DNA from: Cristatella mucedo
Taxonomy: Eukaryota > Bryozoa > Phylactolaemata > Cristatellidae
Reading direction: 5' to 3'
DNA: 64,000 nucleotides
Assembly (NCBI GenBank): GCA_009760855.2
Contig: WPIO01000037.1
Location: 1,477,501 to 1,541,500 of the forward strand
Under the pieces are notes generated by a model. That model made no database searches, had not been told where the DNA came from, and saw only the letters and a list, made by a program, of their open reading frames with translations. The position numbers and the translations under genes are program-made. This document shows, in pieces, positions 54,468 through 64,000 of the stretch (positions are counted from its first letter, which is position 1; every line of letters starts with the position of its first letter).

Positions 54468-54703
54468 CATCCGCTTTTCCACGGCACTGCTGTCGGGTCC
54501 TTGCCGCCTGTGGCTGTCCAATGCCACGCAAAGCTGGCCGTATAGTCTTGTGGCGGACAGCCCCGGAGCGTCCGGCATGTATCGGCATGCGACCATGGGC
54601 AGCGGCAACATCACGATTCAGTACAGATGCGATGGCAGCAGCCCGGAAGCTTCAACTAGTGAAGAAGGCGATGTCCGTCGGCTTGAAGTCGAGTTCTACT
54701 TGG
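54468..54703 (+). CDS. Host exon coding a CUB-like domain segment
   Basis: Between an acceptor (GGTCATGTGTTTAG) and a donor (TACTTGG|GTATGA) lies a 236-bp open exon, phase 2 in and phase 1 out. It reads IRFSTALLSGPCRLWLSNAT, then WPYSLVADSPGASGMYRHAT, GSGNITIQYRCDGSS and VRRLEVEFYL. Alternating hydrophobics, one GPC cysteine, an NAT and an NIT glycosylation site, a GSGNITIQY strand and a final EFYL strand resemble the second half of a CUB domain. CUB domains mediate extracellular protein binding. It joins in phase to the LDLa exon at 55757, a common order in receptor ectodomains. Family call is tentative. Confidence 0.5.
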
Positions 54704-55099
54704 GTATGATGCGTCGGCGCTGCAGTCGCCGAAGGCCGCTGCCTGGCCGGCCGGCCATGTTCAGCGTGGGCAGTTGCTGCCAGCCAGTCAGCGGCCGTCT
54801 GCCAGTCGCGTGCTTTGCTGGCAGCCTTGCTCGGTCACTCAACTCTGGGTTCAAAGGCGCATTGAGCTGTCTCGGAAAATGGCTGTTTTTTGCCACGAGA
54901 TTGCAGTAGCTGTAGGCATGTGTGCATGCTAATCCACCTGCAACGGATTCTGCTGCAAGCGAAGCCGTAGGAGGCCGAACTAGAATCAGGTTTGTCCTGG
55001 TCACCTCTATGCGCCACCTGCCTGCAAACAGGGTCCTCTCAGAAGACTGGTTGCAGAGTCTGGCATGCGATGCAGAATGGCATTATAGAATTTGTTTAA

Positions 55100-55104
<5 letters not shown>

Positions 55105-55186
<82 letters not shown>

Positions 55187-55187
55187 C
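55105..55187. repeat. (CT)n microsatellite
   Basis: About 40 CT units ending in TTTCTCTTCC; it lies in the presumed intron between the CUB-like and LDLa exons. Confidence 0.96.
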
Positions 55188-55756
55188 CCTCCTTCGGGCT
55201 GTCTCTCCATCATCAATCCCGACCACAATATTTCACGACTTTTCAGCTGCTATGGATGCTGAAACCTTGCTACATTTTGATCAGCGTTTGACCGTCCTTT
55301 TTCGATCTTGTTTGAGAACATGTTTGCCGATCTCTTAGGAGTTGGCAAATATTGAGCAACGGTAACGGTGAAAGTGTCTGCTTTGTTGGCTTGTCAAAGT
55401 TGCTATACGATCTGGCGTCTTATGTTAATGAACCCATCCATCACTGTTTATGCTGTGTAAATGAGTGATTGGAGGTGACTTTTTGTTGTATCTGCCTCGT
55501 GCAGCACAGCGTCTTAACAGAATCCTGCATTCAGACCAGACCGCTCGCAGAGCATACCTGAGCTTACCTGTTACAGACTTAAGTCATCCGTGCCATTTAT
55601 AAGCGGCCTCGTTTCGAGGCGACCTCAACCAGCTGCGCGCTGTGCACACTGTCGTCTGTTGAACGTTTGGCGCATGCATTCTGTGTGGAGTGGCTGTCAG
55701 GATGAAGCCCTCTGACTAGGTCTTTCGAGTGAGGCTGTAACCTGTCTTGCTTGCAG

Positions 55757-55897
55757 ATCCTCATTCGCAGCCTCTGTGCAGAACAGCAAACGAAGGCTAT
55801 GGGTGTGACACCACCGGATGTGTGCCCCAGGCATGGCGTTGCAACGGACTGCCCGAATGCAATGACGGCTATGACGAATTCGCCTGCCCAACCACCG
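55757..55897 (+). CDS. Host exon coding an LDL-receptor class A domain
   Basis: A 141-bp exon with acceptor CCTGTCTTGCTTGCAG and donor ACCG|GTAAGTG, phase 1 at both ends, as is usual for LDLa-coding exons. It holds six cysteines with the right spacing: PLCRTANEGYGC, TTGCVPQAWRCNG, LPECNDGYDEFAC. The C-terminal part (ECNDGYDE) is the calcium-binding loop, though the usual Asp before C5 is Glu here. LDLa modules bind ligands or lipoproteins outside the cell. The exon belongs to a larger receptor or secreted protein whose other exons are mostly outside the window; the CUB-like exon upstream is a phase-compatible partner. Confidence 0.88.
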
Positions 55898-56038
55898 GTA
55901 AGTGTGCTGACTCTAAACTGCTCGAGCTGCACTGCTGAGGCTGATGGATCCCCCGATCTCTACTGACATTTTTTCTTGTGTGGCTTCAAGACATGAGAGC
56001 CGTGGTCGCTAAATGAGGACGATGAGTGCGATATAAGT

Positions 56039-56040
<2 letters not shown>

Positions 56041-56118
<78 letters not shown>
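56041..56118. repeat. (GT)n microsatellite
   Basis: About 39 GT units, downstream of the LDLa exon. Confidence 0.97.
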
Positions 56119-56121
<3 letters not shown>

Positions 56122-56487
56122 GGTGTGTGTCTGTGGGCATGTGCACATTCGCTTATGCATTCTTCGTTATGAACCGTCCCAGTTAGCTTTGGATGCCAAG
56201 GCATGACACCCATTCGTGGCCTGGCAGACGTTTTGTGTGAATCGAATGATGATGGGGACCCGACTCCTGAGTGACCGTGGCCAGCTAGGATAGCCTCAGG
56301 CTATATCAATTGGTTGGAGTGGCTTCATCACTGGCAGGCATTCTCGGTCAGTCAACACATACACATGGTCTCGGTGGCCCCAGAGCTACCCGTTGCCGAT
56401 TTTGCAGGCCCATCAGCTGCTGAAGCTGAGAATTTGTTCTTTCTTCTGCCTTCTCCTGTCCTCCCTTGATTTTCAAAAGGACATGTG

Positions 56488-56655
56488 AAAAATATAATTC
56501 ATTTGTATAACTCCCGAGTAAAACTTAATCTCTATCCAGTCTCTTCACTTAATGCCACAGGGCTCGAGCCCACTACCTTGGTCGTAAGGGTGAGCACCTT
56601 GAACTCGGTCGTTAAAGGCAAGCACCTTAGCGCCTGGCTTGACCGGTCGCACGAG
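56488..56655 (-). mobile_element. SINE-2 copy (minus)
   Basis: Tail ATAATTCATTTGTATAACTC..AAACTTAATCTCTATCCAG, a box B complement GGGCTCGAGCCCACTACC, and a head with a partial internal duplication (GAGCACCTTGAACTCGGTCG, then AAGCACCTTAGCGCCTGG). Confidence 0.85.
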
Positions 56656-56809
56656 CACGATTATTCGAAGTATGCGCCATTCCAGCCTCGTGTATGTACA
56701 CCGATTTGTTTGTTGAACTCACATTTAAATGCCTACGGCCATGAAGCTTTTTACAAAATTTGGTGTTGCAGCCAGCGCGAGGGAGCTGAGACATATACGT
56801 TTGTTGTTT

Positions 56810-57652
56810 GATCATATCGCATGAGATATTACGTGCCATGTGGACATCTAGGCTCTCCCAATACTTCCAGTCGTGTGCCCCCCCCCCATGCGCTCGTGCC
56901 TCGCATCCGCCATACAGGCTGTGGCTTGAGCTTTGCCGACTGCTAGTAACCTCCCAGTTAGGTACGATCGTGCATGCCTATTATCGTTTCACTATCGTCG
57001 TTCAAATGCATTCCTTGTTGTGGTTGCTTTTGCCATAAAAATAACCTACCGGAAGCAAGCGCAGTGGCCGAAGGTCCTGCATGCTTGGTATTCCCGGCAT
57101 TGTCTCGAGCCATCTCCCTTTAAGTGCTGCTGTGAATAACTCTAATTTCGCGATCATCAGGCCTGCTATAAACCCGGCGGCCCATCTTTTTTTTATGCTA
57201 CTCTTTGTAATTCTCGCTCAGTGTGCAATAAACCCCTAATAATGCATGACGTGATTATTGATGACAATCTCGACCTGTTTGCTTTGACCGAGACCGTGCT
57301 GAAATCGACTAACTGCCCGACCATAGCCAATACTATCCCGACAGACTTCTCCTTCTACCATACCCCTGGCTCAATGAAAACTGGTGGAGGAGTTGCCATT
57401 GTCGCACGTTCTTTCCACGATGTCAAACCATTTGCATTCCCCTCGAAGCAGTGTTTTGAATTCTTTGTTTTGAGTCCCTCCGACAACATGTTGCCACTGA
57501 TGGCAGTAAACTGGTGCCGTCCAGTTACCCAGTCCTCTTTATCTCAGATTTCTCTGATCACTCGTTATGTATGATTTTAAAATTCATTTTGACAACTTGA
57601 ATGATGCTTTAACTGCCGAATCTCATGCACTGACTGACTCATTGTCTCTTTT
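56810..57652 (+). mobile_element. LINE-A relative, left part (split)
   Basis: A divergent relative of LINE-A. It includes the 5' UTR-like part (ATTACGTGCC and TGGACATCTA words shared with 21.73 kb) and an endonuclease N-terminal frame (57221-57574) with LDLFALTETVLKSTNCPT, SFYHTPGSMKTGGGVAI and FAFPSKQCFEFFVL. It stops at GACTCATTGTCTCTT, exactly where a LINE-B insertion begins. Confidence 0.88.
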
Positions 57653-58037
57653 ATACTGAGCATCTCAAAAAAAGTGAATCGTGATCTGCTGGAATAGGCT
57701 GCCACTTTTATACTGAAGATACTCGGCTGTTTTTGCTGTTTAAACCGTCGGCATCTGCTGTTACTAATAAATTGAGTGCTTGCCTTGCAGACATTCGATC
57801 CTGGATGTCGGAAAATTTCCTTACAGTAAACGACGATTAAACGGAACTGCTACTCATATGACACCCCCAAGTGAACCCATTTGCATGCTGACCCTGTGCA
57901 TGTCACCCCTAACCATGTTATTCATGTTGTTGGTTTATCAAGCATGATATTACACACCATTCAATTGCATTTCCCTTTTCAGCAAATGTAAAGCGCCTAG
58001 AAAGAGATTGAGTTCTCTGAGGGCGCTTTATCAAGTG

Positions 58038-58074
<37 letters not shown>

Positions 58075-58690
58075 GTGTGACTGGACTAGAAGACTTTGCT
58101 CTTCTAATAGGTGTTTCTTTTGTGCGACTCGTAACCGCATGCTCGGAATTTAGGTTTCTCCTTTGACAGCTGCCTAAATTTTGCAAGCTTCGTTAAGATG
58201 ATTGCTTCCACGGCCTGCCTATACATCCGATCCCCATCTAAGATTAGGAGCTATCTTCCCCTGTGGCTTGCAAAATATTTAAACAGCTCCCCGGTTCTGC
58301 TTCGGCTAGATTATTGCAATTCCATTTTGGCTGGGCTACCGAAAAAAGCCCCTCGGCCACTGCAGCTGGTGGTGAATATGGCTGCACGGCTAGTTGACAA
58401 ATCCCAGAAGTTTGACCATGTGTTTCCTTTGCTGAAAGAGCTTGGGTGGCTGCCGGTTGATCAACGGATACAGAGTAAAGTTGTAACGCTGACCTACACG
58501 GCCTGCCATGGCTTAACTACTCTTCTGACTCAGCCATGTTTTTCACTTCTCTTTGTTGCGTGAGATGAAGTCTGTTGGTTACCGAGTGTGTACCAAAAAA
58601 AACTTTCTTATACTTTGACTGCGCTGTGCAAAACTCTGCTTTGTAACACCCTCATAGTCTGTGTGGCTTTTGTGACTTGCAGACAGAGAT
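57653..58690 (+). mobile_element. LINE-B copy inserted in the LINE-A relative
   Basis: RT motif C region (FYTEDTRLFLLFKPSAS), SWMSENFLTVNDD, a split by a LINE-A tail (57862-58075), then NLGFSFDS-like sequence and the C-terminal frame 58198-58563 (LRLDYCNSILAGLPKKAPRP, HVFPLLKELGWLPVDQRIQS). The 3' end is eroded. Confidence 0.8.
57862..58075 (+). mobile_element. LINE-A 3' end inside LINE-B
   Basis: 3' UTR from CCCCCAAGTGAACCCATTTG, a hairpin (AAAGCGCC..GGCGCTTT, perfect 8-bp outer stem) and about 12 TTA units. Confidence 0.93.
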
Positions 58691-58694
58691 ACAT

Positions 58695-59690
58695 TACTTG
58701 TGGGTCATGTGCATGACCCTACTGACAGCAAGGGTTGCACGTTCAATCAAATATTCTCCCACATGTATATATGATATCATCCCCCATTACTACCAAATTG
58801 TGCTTATCTGACCACATGCGGATCTCATTCAGTCTGCGATGTGTGCCCTGCTCTGCATCCAAACCAATCCGTAAATCGTGAAACCTCAAGACCCTTGACA
58901 TCGTCGATGCTATCTGCACGAGAATATCTTCTTTGCCCCTGCTTCTCAATCCTTCTTCTGACCTGTCATCATTGGGAGAATGTTGCAACACGAAAATAGC
59001 AGCCATGGTTGACGAGTATGCACATCTGACTAAGCGCACCGTGTGTCCTCACCTAGACGTCCTGTGGTTTACCGAAGACATTAAACTAGTCTACTATGCG
59101 AAAGCTTGAGAAAGCATACACAAGATTAGGATTGACTGTCCATTGACAGGCATACGAGGACTGCTGTAGATCATGCCAATCGATCCTAGCAAAGGTCAAG
59201 TCTAGCTTCTATAAAACGTTGAATCACAGATGCGCAATCCAAAAATGCTGGTGTCTACTATCAACCATCTCTTTAACTGCTCCCGGGCTAGCTGCTTACT
59301 TAGTGATCCTTGTGGTGATCATGCTGATCATTTCTCTAGCTTTTTTTGTCAATAAGATAGACAGACAATATCAGAGAGTCCATACCTAAAGTAGCAGCTT
59401 TTGACTTCTATCCCTCAATTCCGTGCAGCACCTCAATGTCTACTACATTCAAGGAGGCAACGAGTGACGTCGTCCTGAAGCTCATGTCCCGGTCAAAGAA
59501 GACAGCTTGTCCTCCAGAGCCTATCCCCACTGTCCTGCTTCTACAATGCATAGATCTGCTGCTAACTTGCATAAATAATATAGTAAATATGTCCTCAACC
59601 TCAGGTCACGTCCTTGCACCTTTCATTGTGGCTGTAGTTAGGCCGGGAATTAGGAAAGCAACACCAGACCAAGAGAACTTGATTGTGAAT
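58695..59690 (+). mobile_element. LINE-A relative, right part (split)
   Basis: Resumes with GTGGGTCATGTGCATGACCC, corresponding to THVHGPTH. It continues through the endonuclease end (TTCGSHSVCDVCP frame; SDHM-type block) and into the start of RT (frame 59436-59690: TSDVVLKLMSRSKKTACPPE, PIPTVLLLQCIDLLLTC). Many stops. Similarity ends after the DQENL segment. Confidence 0.82.
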
Positions 59691-60139
59691 CTTGTGCTAG
59701 CATGCCTTGCGCGTGTGTATAGATTTGTGCTCGTGAATCGGGTGCATTCTGTGCTGCTGTACATGGTGGTAACATCCTGTGGCTCTGTCTGATCGGCCAT
59801 CGAATTTGTAATGGTGCAATGCACTACGTTGGTCTTGTTTGCCAGGGTGGAATTTGTGCTTTGGCTGCACTTTTCAGCTCCTTGTGGCTCTGTAAGTCTT
59901 TGAGGGGGGATGGGTTGACTGATGCCTGGCGAGCAAGGGATCCCATTGTGCGACTTGTAACCGTTTGGGCGGTGCAATTTATCGGACCTCGTCTGTAAAA
60001 GAGTTCAGTTGGCTGCTCAATGCTTCACCACACACAGCTCCCCGTGGAAAAATGTGAATGTGTCCTGGCAGCGTGCTTGTAATTTGCCTCGTCAGCCATG
60101 CTTGAAAAAATACATACACTATTCGTTTGCCTGGAACCC
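59691..60139. other. No gene seen
   Basis: No repeat copy or exon recognised. Confidence 0.4.
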
Positions 60140-60240
60140 AAAGAAAACTTAATCTCTCTCCCGACCAAGGCTCGAACCCACCCACGACCTCGGTTGTCAA
60201 AAACCAAGTCTTAATCCCCTGGGCCAAACCTAGGTGGCAA
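60140..60240 (-). mobile_element. SINE-2-type tRNA-like head (minus)
   Basis: The complement reads AGGTTTGGCCCAGGGGATTA (box A region), GGTCGTGGGTGGGTTCGAGC (box B region), then GAGAGAGATTAAGTTTTCTT, the LINE-like tail start. Very short version of SINE-2. Confidence 0.75.
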
Positions 60241-60537
60241 GCTCTTAAATGCCTTTATACAGCACATTCGTTAGTCAGTGGTATACTCAGCACATACGTA
60301 GCCCGATTGGCTTTCGCTGCACATCGTGCTGCTCGGCACTTGCTATTTGCCTGCTGCCTGGTCTCAGTGCCTGAGACTCTGTGCTCATTCCCTGCCGCCA
60401 TTGTATGTGGAGCGCCTCTAGGGTATCGGGCTTAAACGCATTGCAGCCCCTGTCTGACGTTGCATTCAGACCCTAGATTTCTGCTTTGATCTGTCACTTG
60501 GTCTTTTCATGGTCCGTGTAGTTATTATTTACACATA

Positions 60538-60840
60538 GTGTAATGTATCTCCATATGTAGCTAGCTCTCCAATGTGGCTTTTTCCATACCATGCGAAAAA
60601 AAGAAAAGAGAAAGTGTAAAGCAGCAACACGCAACTCACGAAACAAAGAGAAAGTGAGAAGCATAGCAGAATCGCGAGAGCAGTTGAGGGAGTGAGTAGT
60701 TTGGAAGTAGCAGCTCAGGACAGCTGGAAAGGATGTGCCAAAGTCGGTAGCGGGAGAGTGCATGTCGTTGCTTTAAGAATTGTGGAAGTGAGTTGCACAG
60801 TGTGGGACCAGCAGAGCAAAATCTTATGTCACTAACGGTA
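60538..60840 (-). mobile_element. LINE-B 3' end (minus)
   Basis: AGTGTAATGTATCTCCATAT start, a deleted middle, then CAAAGAGAAAGTGAGAAGC, GTAGCAGCTCAGGACAGCT and GCACAGTGTGGGACCAGC. Ends at TATGTCACTAACGGT. Confidence 0.85.
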
Positions 60841-61254
60841 CATGTTCCAGGTATTTCCAGCCGTTGCTATTTATCTGTTACCACGCCCTCACTTCAAATG
60901 CTCATATGTAGAGTGTATCGCGTGGACGATTGTAAACTCGAGTACGTAAGAACTAGTATTAAATGGACTTGGCCGTCATCCGGAAAGGCACGTTAATTTG
61001 CTAAAAATTGCAAGGATTAAGTTTATTTATGTTTTGACAATAATACAGAGTAATTTTATCCCTGTTATTTTAAAATTTAATATATTTGGATGCACTTGTT
61101 ATATTCGATCACTTGAAACAGGTAAAGATTTTTTATTGTTAAAGCGTCAAGACACAAGTTAGAATGTCAACTTCCAGGGCAGTCGTAATTTTTCGTGACA
61201 TGCTTTTCGAACCGATTTTTTTTTAAACTGGTAGAAAAATTTCTCATTAGCAGG
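60841..61254. other. No gene seen
   Basis: Mostly AT-rich sequence without a recognisable feature. Confidence 0.45.
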
Positions 61255-61435
61255 TGTTGAGCCGTGATGGCACACTAGGTAAGGCGGATGCTTTCACGAC
61301 CTCGGTCCCGAGGTCGTGGGTTCGATTCCTGCGGTGGGCGATTCTTTATCGCTACTGCAAGCGGTGGTGATAGCCGTAAAGGCTCTTCTGTCGCTATACA
61401 AAAAGAGTCTGTTTAATCAGCTAGGATTTATTTTC
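61255..61435 (+). mobile_element. SINE-1 copy (best preserved)
   Basis: Box A TGGCACACTAGG at 61268, a perfect box B GGTTCGATTCC at 61319-61329, and between them a palindrome (CACGACCTCGG at 61295 pairing with CCGAGGTCGTG at 61308). Body GGGCGATTCTTTATCGCTAC and end GAGTCTGTTTAATCAGCTAG. Confidence 0.93.
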
Positions 61436-61644
61436 ATTGTAATTATGTGTGTTTGTGATGCGTTAAGTTCAGCCAAAGATCCTGGCTTTGATGAGTACAA
61501 GCTGCTTGGACATAATTCTGCTGTCGTCATTTCCTTCAAATAGTAAGCTTCACTGGGGCTGTATAATCCCCCCATACCGGAACTCTCCGCCAAGGTGCAC
61601 AGTCGCACAGCGCCGGTTTTCCTGTCCTTACAGCTTAATTAAGC

Positions 61645-61658
61645 GGGGGGGGGGGGGG
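61645..61658. repeat. Poly-G run
   Basis: About 14 G in a row; possible assembly-sensitive site. Confidence 0.8.
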
Positions 61659-61708
61659 TAGGCATGCTTCTTTCCAAATGCATCCTTTTACTTTAACCAG
61701 CCTTGTAG

Positions 61709-61860
61709 ATGTTAAAATTTAGCTGTGCTGCCGATTGTCCATTTGATCGAGCTTCCTTTGCAGCAATTGTAAATTGCCTAGAAAGAGATAGAGTTCTTTG
61801 AGGTTGCTATATCAAATACATTATTATTATTGATGTAATAATAATTAGTGAATGGCAGTG
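61709..61860 (+). mobile_element. LINE tail variant, duplicated unit copy 1
   Basis: TTAAAATTTAGCTGTGCTGC, TTTGCAGCAATTGTAAATTGCC, AGAGATAGAGTTCTTTG, then TTATTATTATTGATGTAATAATAA. Near-identical to 63280-63425. Confidence 0.85.
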
Positions 61861-61867
61861 CTAACTG

Positions 61868-61912
61868 GTGAGCCGTGATAGCTCACCAGATAAGGTGGTT
61901 GCTTTTCACGAC
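61868..61912 (+). mobile_element. SINE-1 head fragment
   Basis: GAGCCGTGATAGCTCACCAG to TTTTCACGACC, then broken off. It belongs to the duplicated LINE-tail plus SINE unit. Confidence 0.8.
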
Positions 61913-62055
61913 CATTCCTGAGGTGACACCTCCTTTGCAGCAAATATAAAGCACCTTGAAGGAGATTGAGTTCTCTGAGGGCATGTTATCAAGTATTATT
62001 ATATTATTATTATTACTATATCAAGTGTTTTATTAGTATTAGTATTATTACACCC
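61913..62055 (+). mobile_element. LINE 3' end (plus)
   Basis: CCTTTGCAGCAAATATAAAGC, hairpin variant (inner arms weakened), GGCATGTTATCAAG, then irregular (TTA)n and (TAG)n-like tail. It truncates the SINE before it. Confidence 0.8.
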
Positions 62056-62079
62056 GATGCAATGCTGACTCGGTGGAGT

Positions 62080-62720
62080 GATTAGCTATAAAACCTGTTT
62101 GGAGCTTACTTGATGGGTTTGAAGTTTTGGTTAGGGATCGAACGAGATGACAATCAGTAGAGGCTGTCTTCACAGTGAAACTTTCAAAGTCAAGTTGTTA
62201 TCAAAGAGGACACCTACATTATTAGCATATGATGACGGTTTCAGTACAGCTCCCTTAATTAGAAGAGCAAAGTCTCCTAATCCAGCCGTACACTCAAGGG
62301 TGTGGTATGACTAACGGTTCGATTGTAACGCCATTTAGTTTAGTGCATCCAAGACCAAATGTCAGCTAGGCAGACATTCAGTTTGTCAGTTGGTGCAGCT
62401 TATTGCGATAGTTTAAATGGCAACTATTCCTGAGTATCGTCATCACAAAGTGATTTCCAAGAGGCTTGTATAAATGGAGAACGACCAAGGGCCAAGAGGG
62501 CACCTTTGGGGCAATCCATAGGTGACTGGTCTGGTGGATAAGACTTGACCACCACACTACATGGGTGGAACACGATCGGATAAGTACGATTGGAACCATA
62601 CATGAGCCTCATCGGCCAGATCGATCGTTATATTAGTCGTTCCATAGGATATTGTGCTTAATGTCAATTGCAACTGATAAATCGACAAAGAAGAAGCCCC
62701 AACGAAATCCACATATACAT
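62080..62720 (-). mobile_element. LINE-B-type RT fragment (minus)
   Basis: The complement carries a reverse transcriptase stretch: IDLADEAHVWFQSYLSDR near 62590-62640, then TYGLPQRCPLGPW (a decayed [10 protein letters not shown] motif B) and SFSIYTSLLE. At 62140-62270 it shares the ATCAAAGAGGACACC segment with the LINE-B at 48.35 kb. Heavily decayed. Confidence 0.72.
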
Positions 62721-63279
62721 GATGTGTGCAGTTAACTCGCGCTGCTGATGTCAAGGCAAGGCAGTGGCTTCGGGCTGCTGGACAGGAGGCACCACTTAAA
62801 AAAGCACATAGGCACATGGTGTGCTCTTCGCTAGAATGACATTGGCCAGTGACATTGCATGCACTTCATCATCACCAATTCATCGGAGATGCCTCACCCT
62901 GCATTCTAGATACGCCTACCGACTGGCGTTGGGGGGGGGGTAAGTCATGAGAATCAGTTTATTTCCATCGGTTCTCCCATCTGCTACGTGTAATCTGTGA
63001 AGGCAGCAATTGCACGGTCCTGCAAATATCTCAACGTGACCCCCCCCTCCCAGCTGTCGCCACCAGGCATGACTGCGCTGCAAGCTGTAACACAATGACG
63101 GACAGATCGAAGGGCTAGTGACAGAGCTCGGCCACTCACCCGATGACAGTGCCTCTCGAAGTGCAGTGGCAGACGAAGGTGCCTCAGCCATCGAACCGAC
63201 CACTATCGACAGTGGCATCGACTTGATGCGGTCGAGACCTGCAAGACAGCACCAGCAAGAAAATTTAACGAGCTAAGCA
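62721..63279. other. No gene seen
   Basis: Contains a G run at 62931-62940 and a C run at 63040-63047. No exon or repeat copy recognised. Confidence 0.45.
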
Positions 63280-63425
63280 CGTTAAAATTTAGCTGTGCTT
63301 CCGATTGTCCATTTGATTGTGCTTCCTTTGCAGCGATTGTAAAGTGCCTAGAAAGAGATAGAGTTCTTTGAGGGTGCTATATCAAATACATTATTATTAT
63401 TGATGTAATAATAATTAGTGAATGG
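63280..63425 (+). mobile_element. LINE tail variant, duplicated unit copy 2
   Basis: Same sequence as 61709-61860 with a handful of differences, including AAGTGCC in place of AATTGCC at the hairpin. Confidence 0.87.
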
Positions 63426-63436
63426 CAGTGCTAACT

Positions 63437-63610
63437 GGTGAGCCGTGATAGCTCACTAGATAAGGTGGTTGCTTTTCACGACCTCGGCCCCGAGGTCGTG
63501 GGTTGGAATCATGTGGTTGGCGATCCTTTATTGCAGCTGCAAGTGGTGGATAGCCGTAAAGGCTCTTCTGTTGCTATATAAAAGAGGCTGTTGAATCAGC
63601 TAGTATTTTT
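63437..63610 (+). mobile_element. SINE-1 copy
   Basis: GAGCCGTGATAGCTCACTAG, palindrome CACGACCTCGG/CCGAGGTCGTG, decayed box B (GGTTGGAATCA), body GGCGATCCTTTATTGC and end AGGCTGTTGAATCAGCTAG. Confidence 0.9.
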
Positions 63611-64000
63611 TCTTTGTTTAACTGCATTATCAATTTATGTTTATATGTATATACTATTTAGCAATATAGCAGTTTATATTTTATATTGCAATAATCGGCC
63701 ATCAAAAGGGTGATGTGATTTTGAGCACTTAGGCATTGAAGCTTGTTGAGAAGATATTGAGAACTGTGCCCCACTGATGTCCAGTGCTGGAGCAACCAGG
63801 AAATGGGACTTCCTACCTCGTTTTGTAGACTTATGTTACTGCTGTTTAGCTGCCTATATATGCTTAGGTAAACGTTCTAACGATCCTGTAGCCGAAGGGT
63901 TGTGAAAGCTTAGCTCGGCCCCCCCCCCCACTGTAGTGCTACTCGGATCCAAATCTTCCCCATCTCTGCCTGTATTGTACTGTATCCTAATCTTGCCCAT
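63611..64000. other. No gene seen
   Basis: AT-rich, with a C run at 63921-63929. Nothing recognised up to the window end. Confidence 0.45.

Noticed and set aside
61268..61340. True tRNA gene
   Set aside because: Boxes A and B are good, but the cloverleaf between them is replaced by a palindrome and the sequence continues into a repeated SINE body present in several copies.

Overview
The window is metazoan, probably invertebrate, genomic DNA. It has no operons or ribosome binding sites. It is packed with L2/CR1-like non-LTR retrotransposons, tRNA-derived SINEs and very long dinucleotide repeats. Host coding sequence appears only as short, spliced, extracellular-protein exons near 50.8-55.9 kb (a CUB-like exon followed by an LDL-receptor class A exon). 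I cannot name the species.

Layout. 1-6 kb: microsatellites, an old minus-strand LINE copy and sequence without recognisable genes. 6.1-29.2 kb: the most interesting part, a decayed Polinton/Maverick (a virus-like giant DNA transposon; the adintovirus lineage is related). It has an AT-rich background and tightly packed genes on both strands. In order I read a protein-primed family B DNA polymerase (+), several orphan ORFs (+), a phage-tail-fibre-like gene (-), a small intact orphan ORF (+), an adenain-like cysteine protease (-), a packaging-type P-loop ATPase (+), orphan/virion-like ORFs (+), a second tail-fibre-like gene (+), a cysteine-rich ORF (-) and a retroviral-type DDE integrase (+). 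Nearly every gene is broken by stops, frameshifts and later insertions. Subtracting about 8 kb of inserted elements leaves about 15 kb, a normal Polinton size. Terminal inverted repeats and a double-jelly-roll capsid gene were not found.

Insertions into the Polinton include several LINE-A copies, among them a nearly full-length one with an intact endonuclease/reverse transcriptase ORF (21.6-25.2 kb) nested in an older copy. There is also a LINE-B tail, a SINE and a 186-bp SPIN-like hAT MITE with a perfect 8-bp target duplication.

29.2-50 kb: LINE-A and LINE-B fragments, two tRNA-SINE families, microsatellites and a CpG-rich block at 31-33.3 kb that could hold a promoter. 50.7-56 kb: host exons in phase-compatible order, with a ~770-bp foldback in a probable intron. 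56-64 kb: nested LINEs (three levels at 56.8-59.7 kb) and a duplicated LINE-tail plus SINE unit.

How the parts fit: LINE-A and its relatives end in a conserved 3' hairpin plus a (TTA)n tail. SINE-2 copies that tail and so probably uses the LINE machinery. The LINEs have repeatedly used one another and the dead Polinton as landing sites. Names LINE-A, LINE-B, SINE-1 and SINE-2 are local labels for families defined here by repeated copies inside the window.
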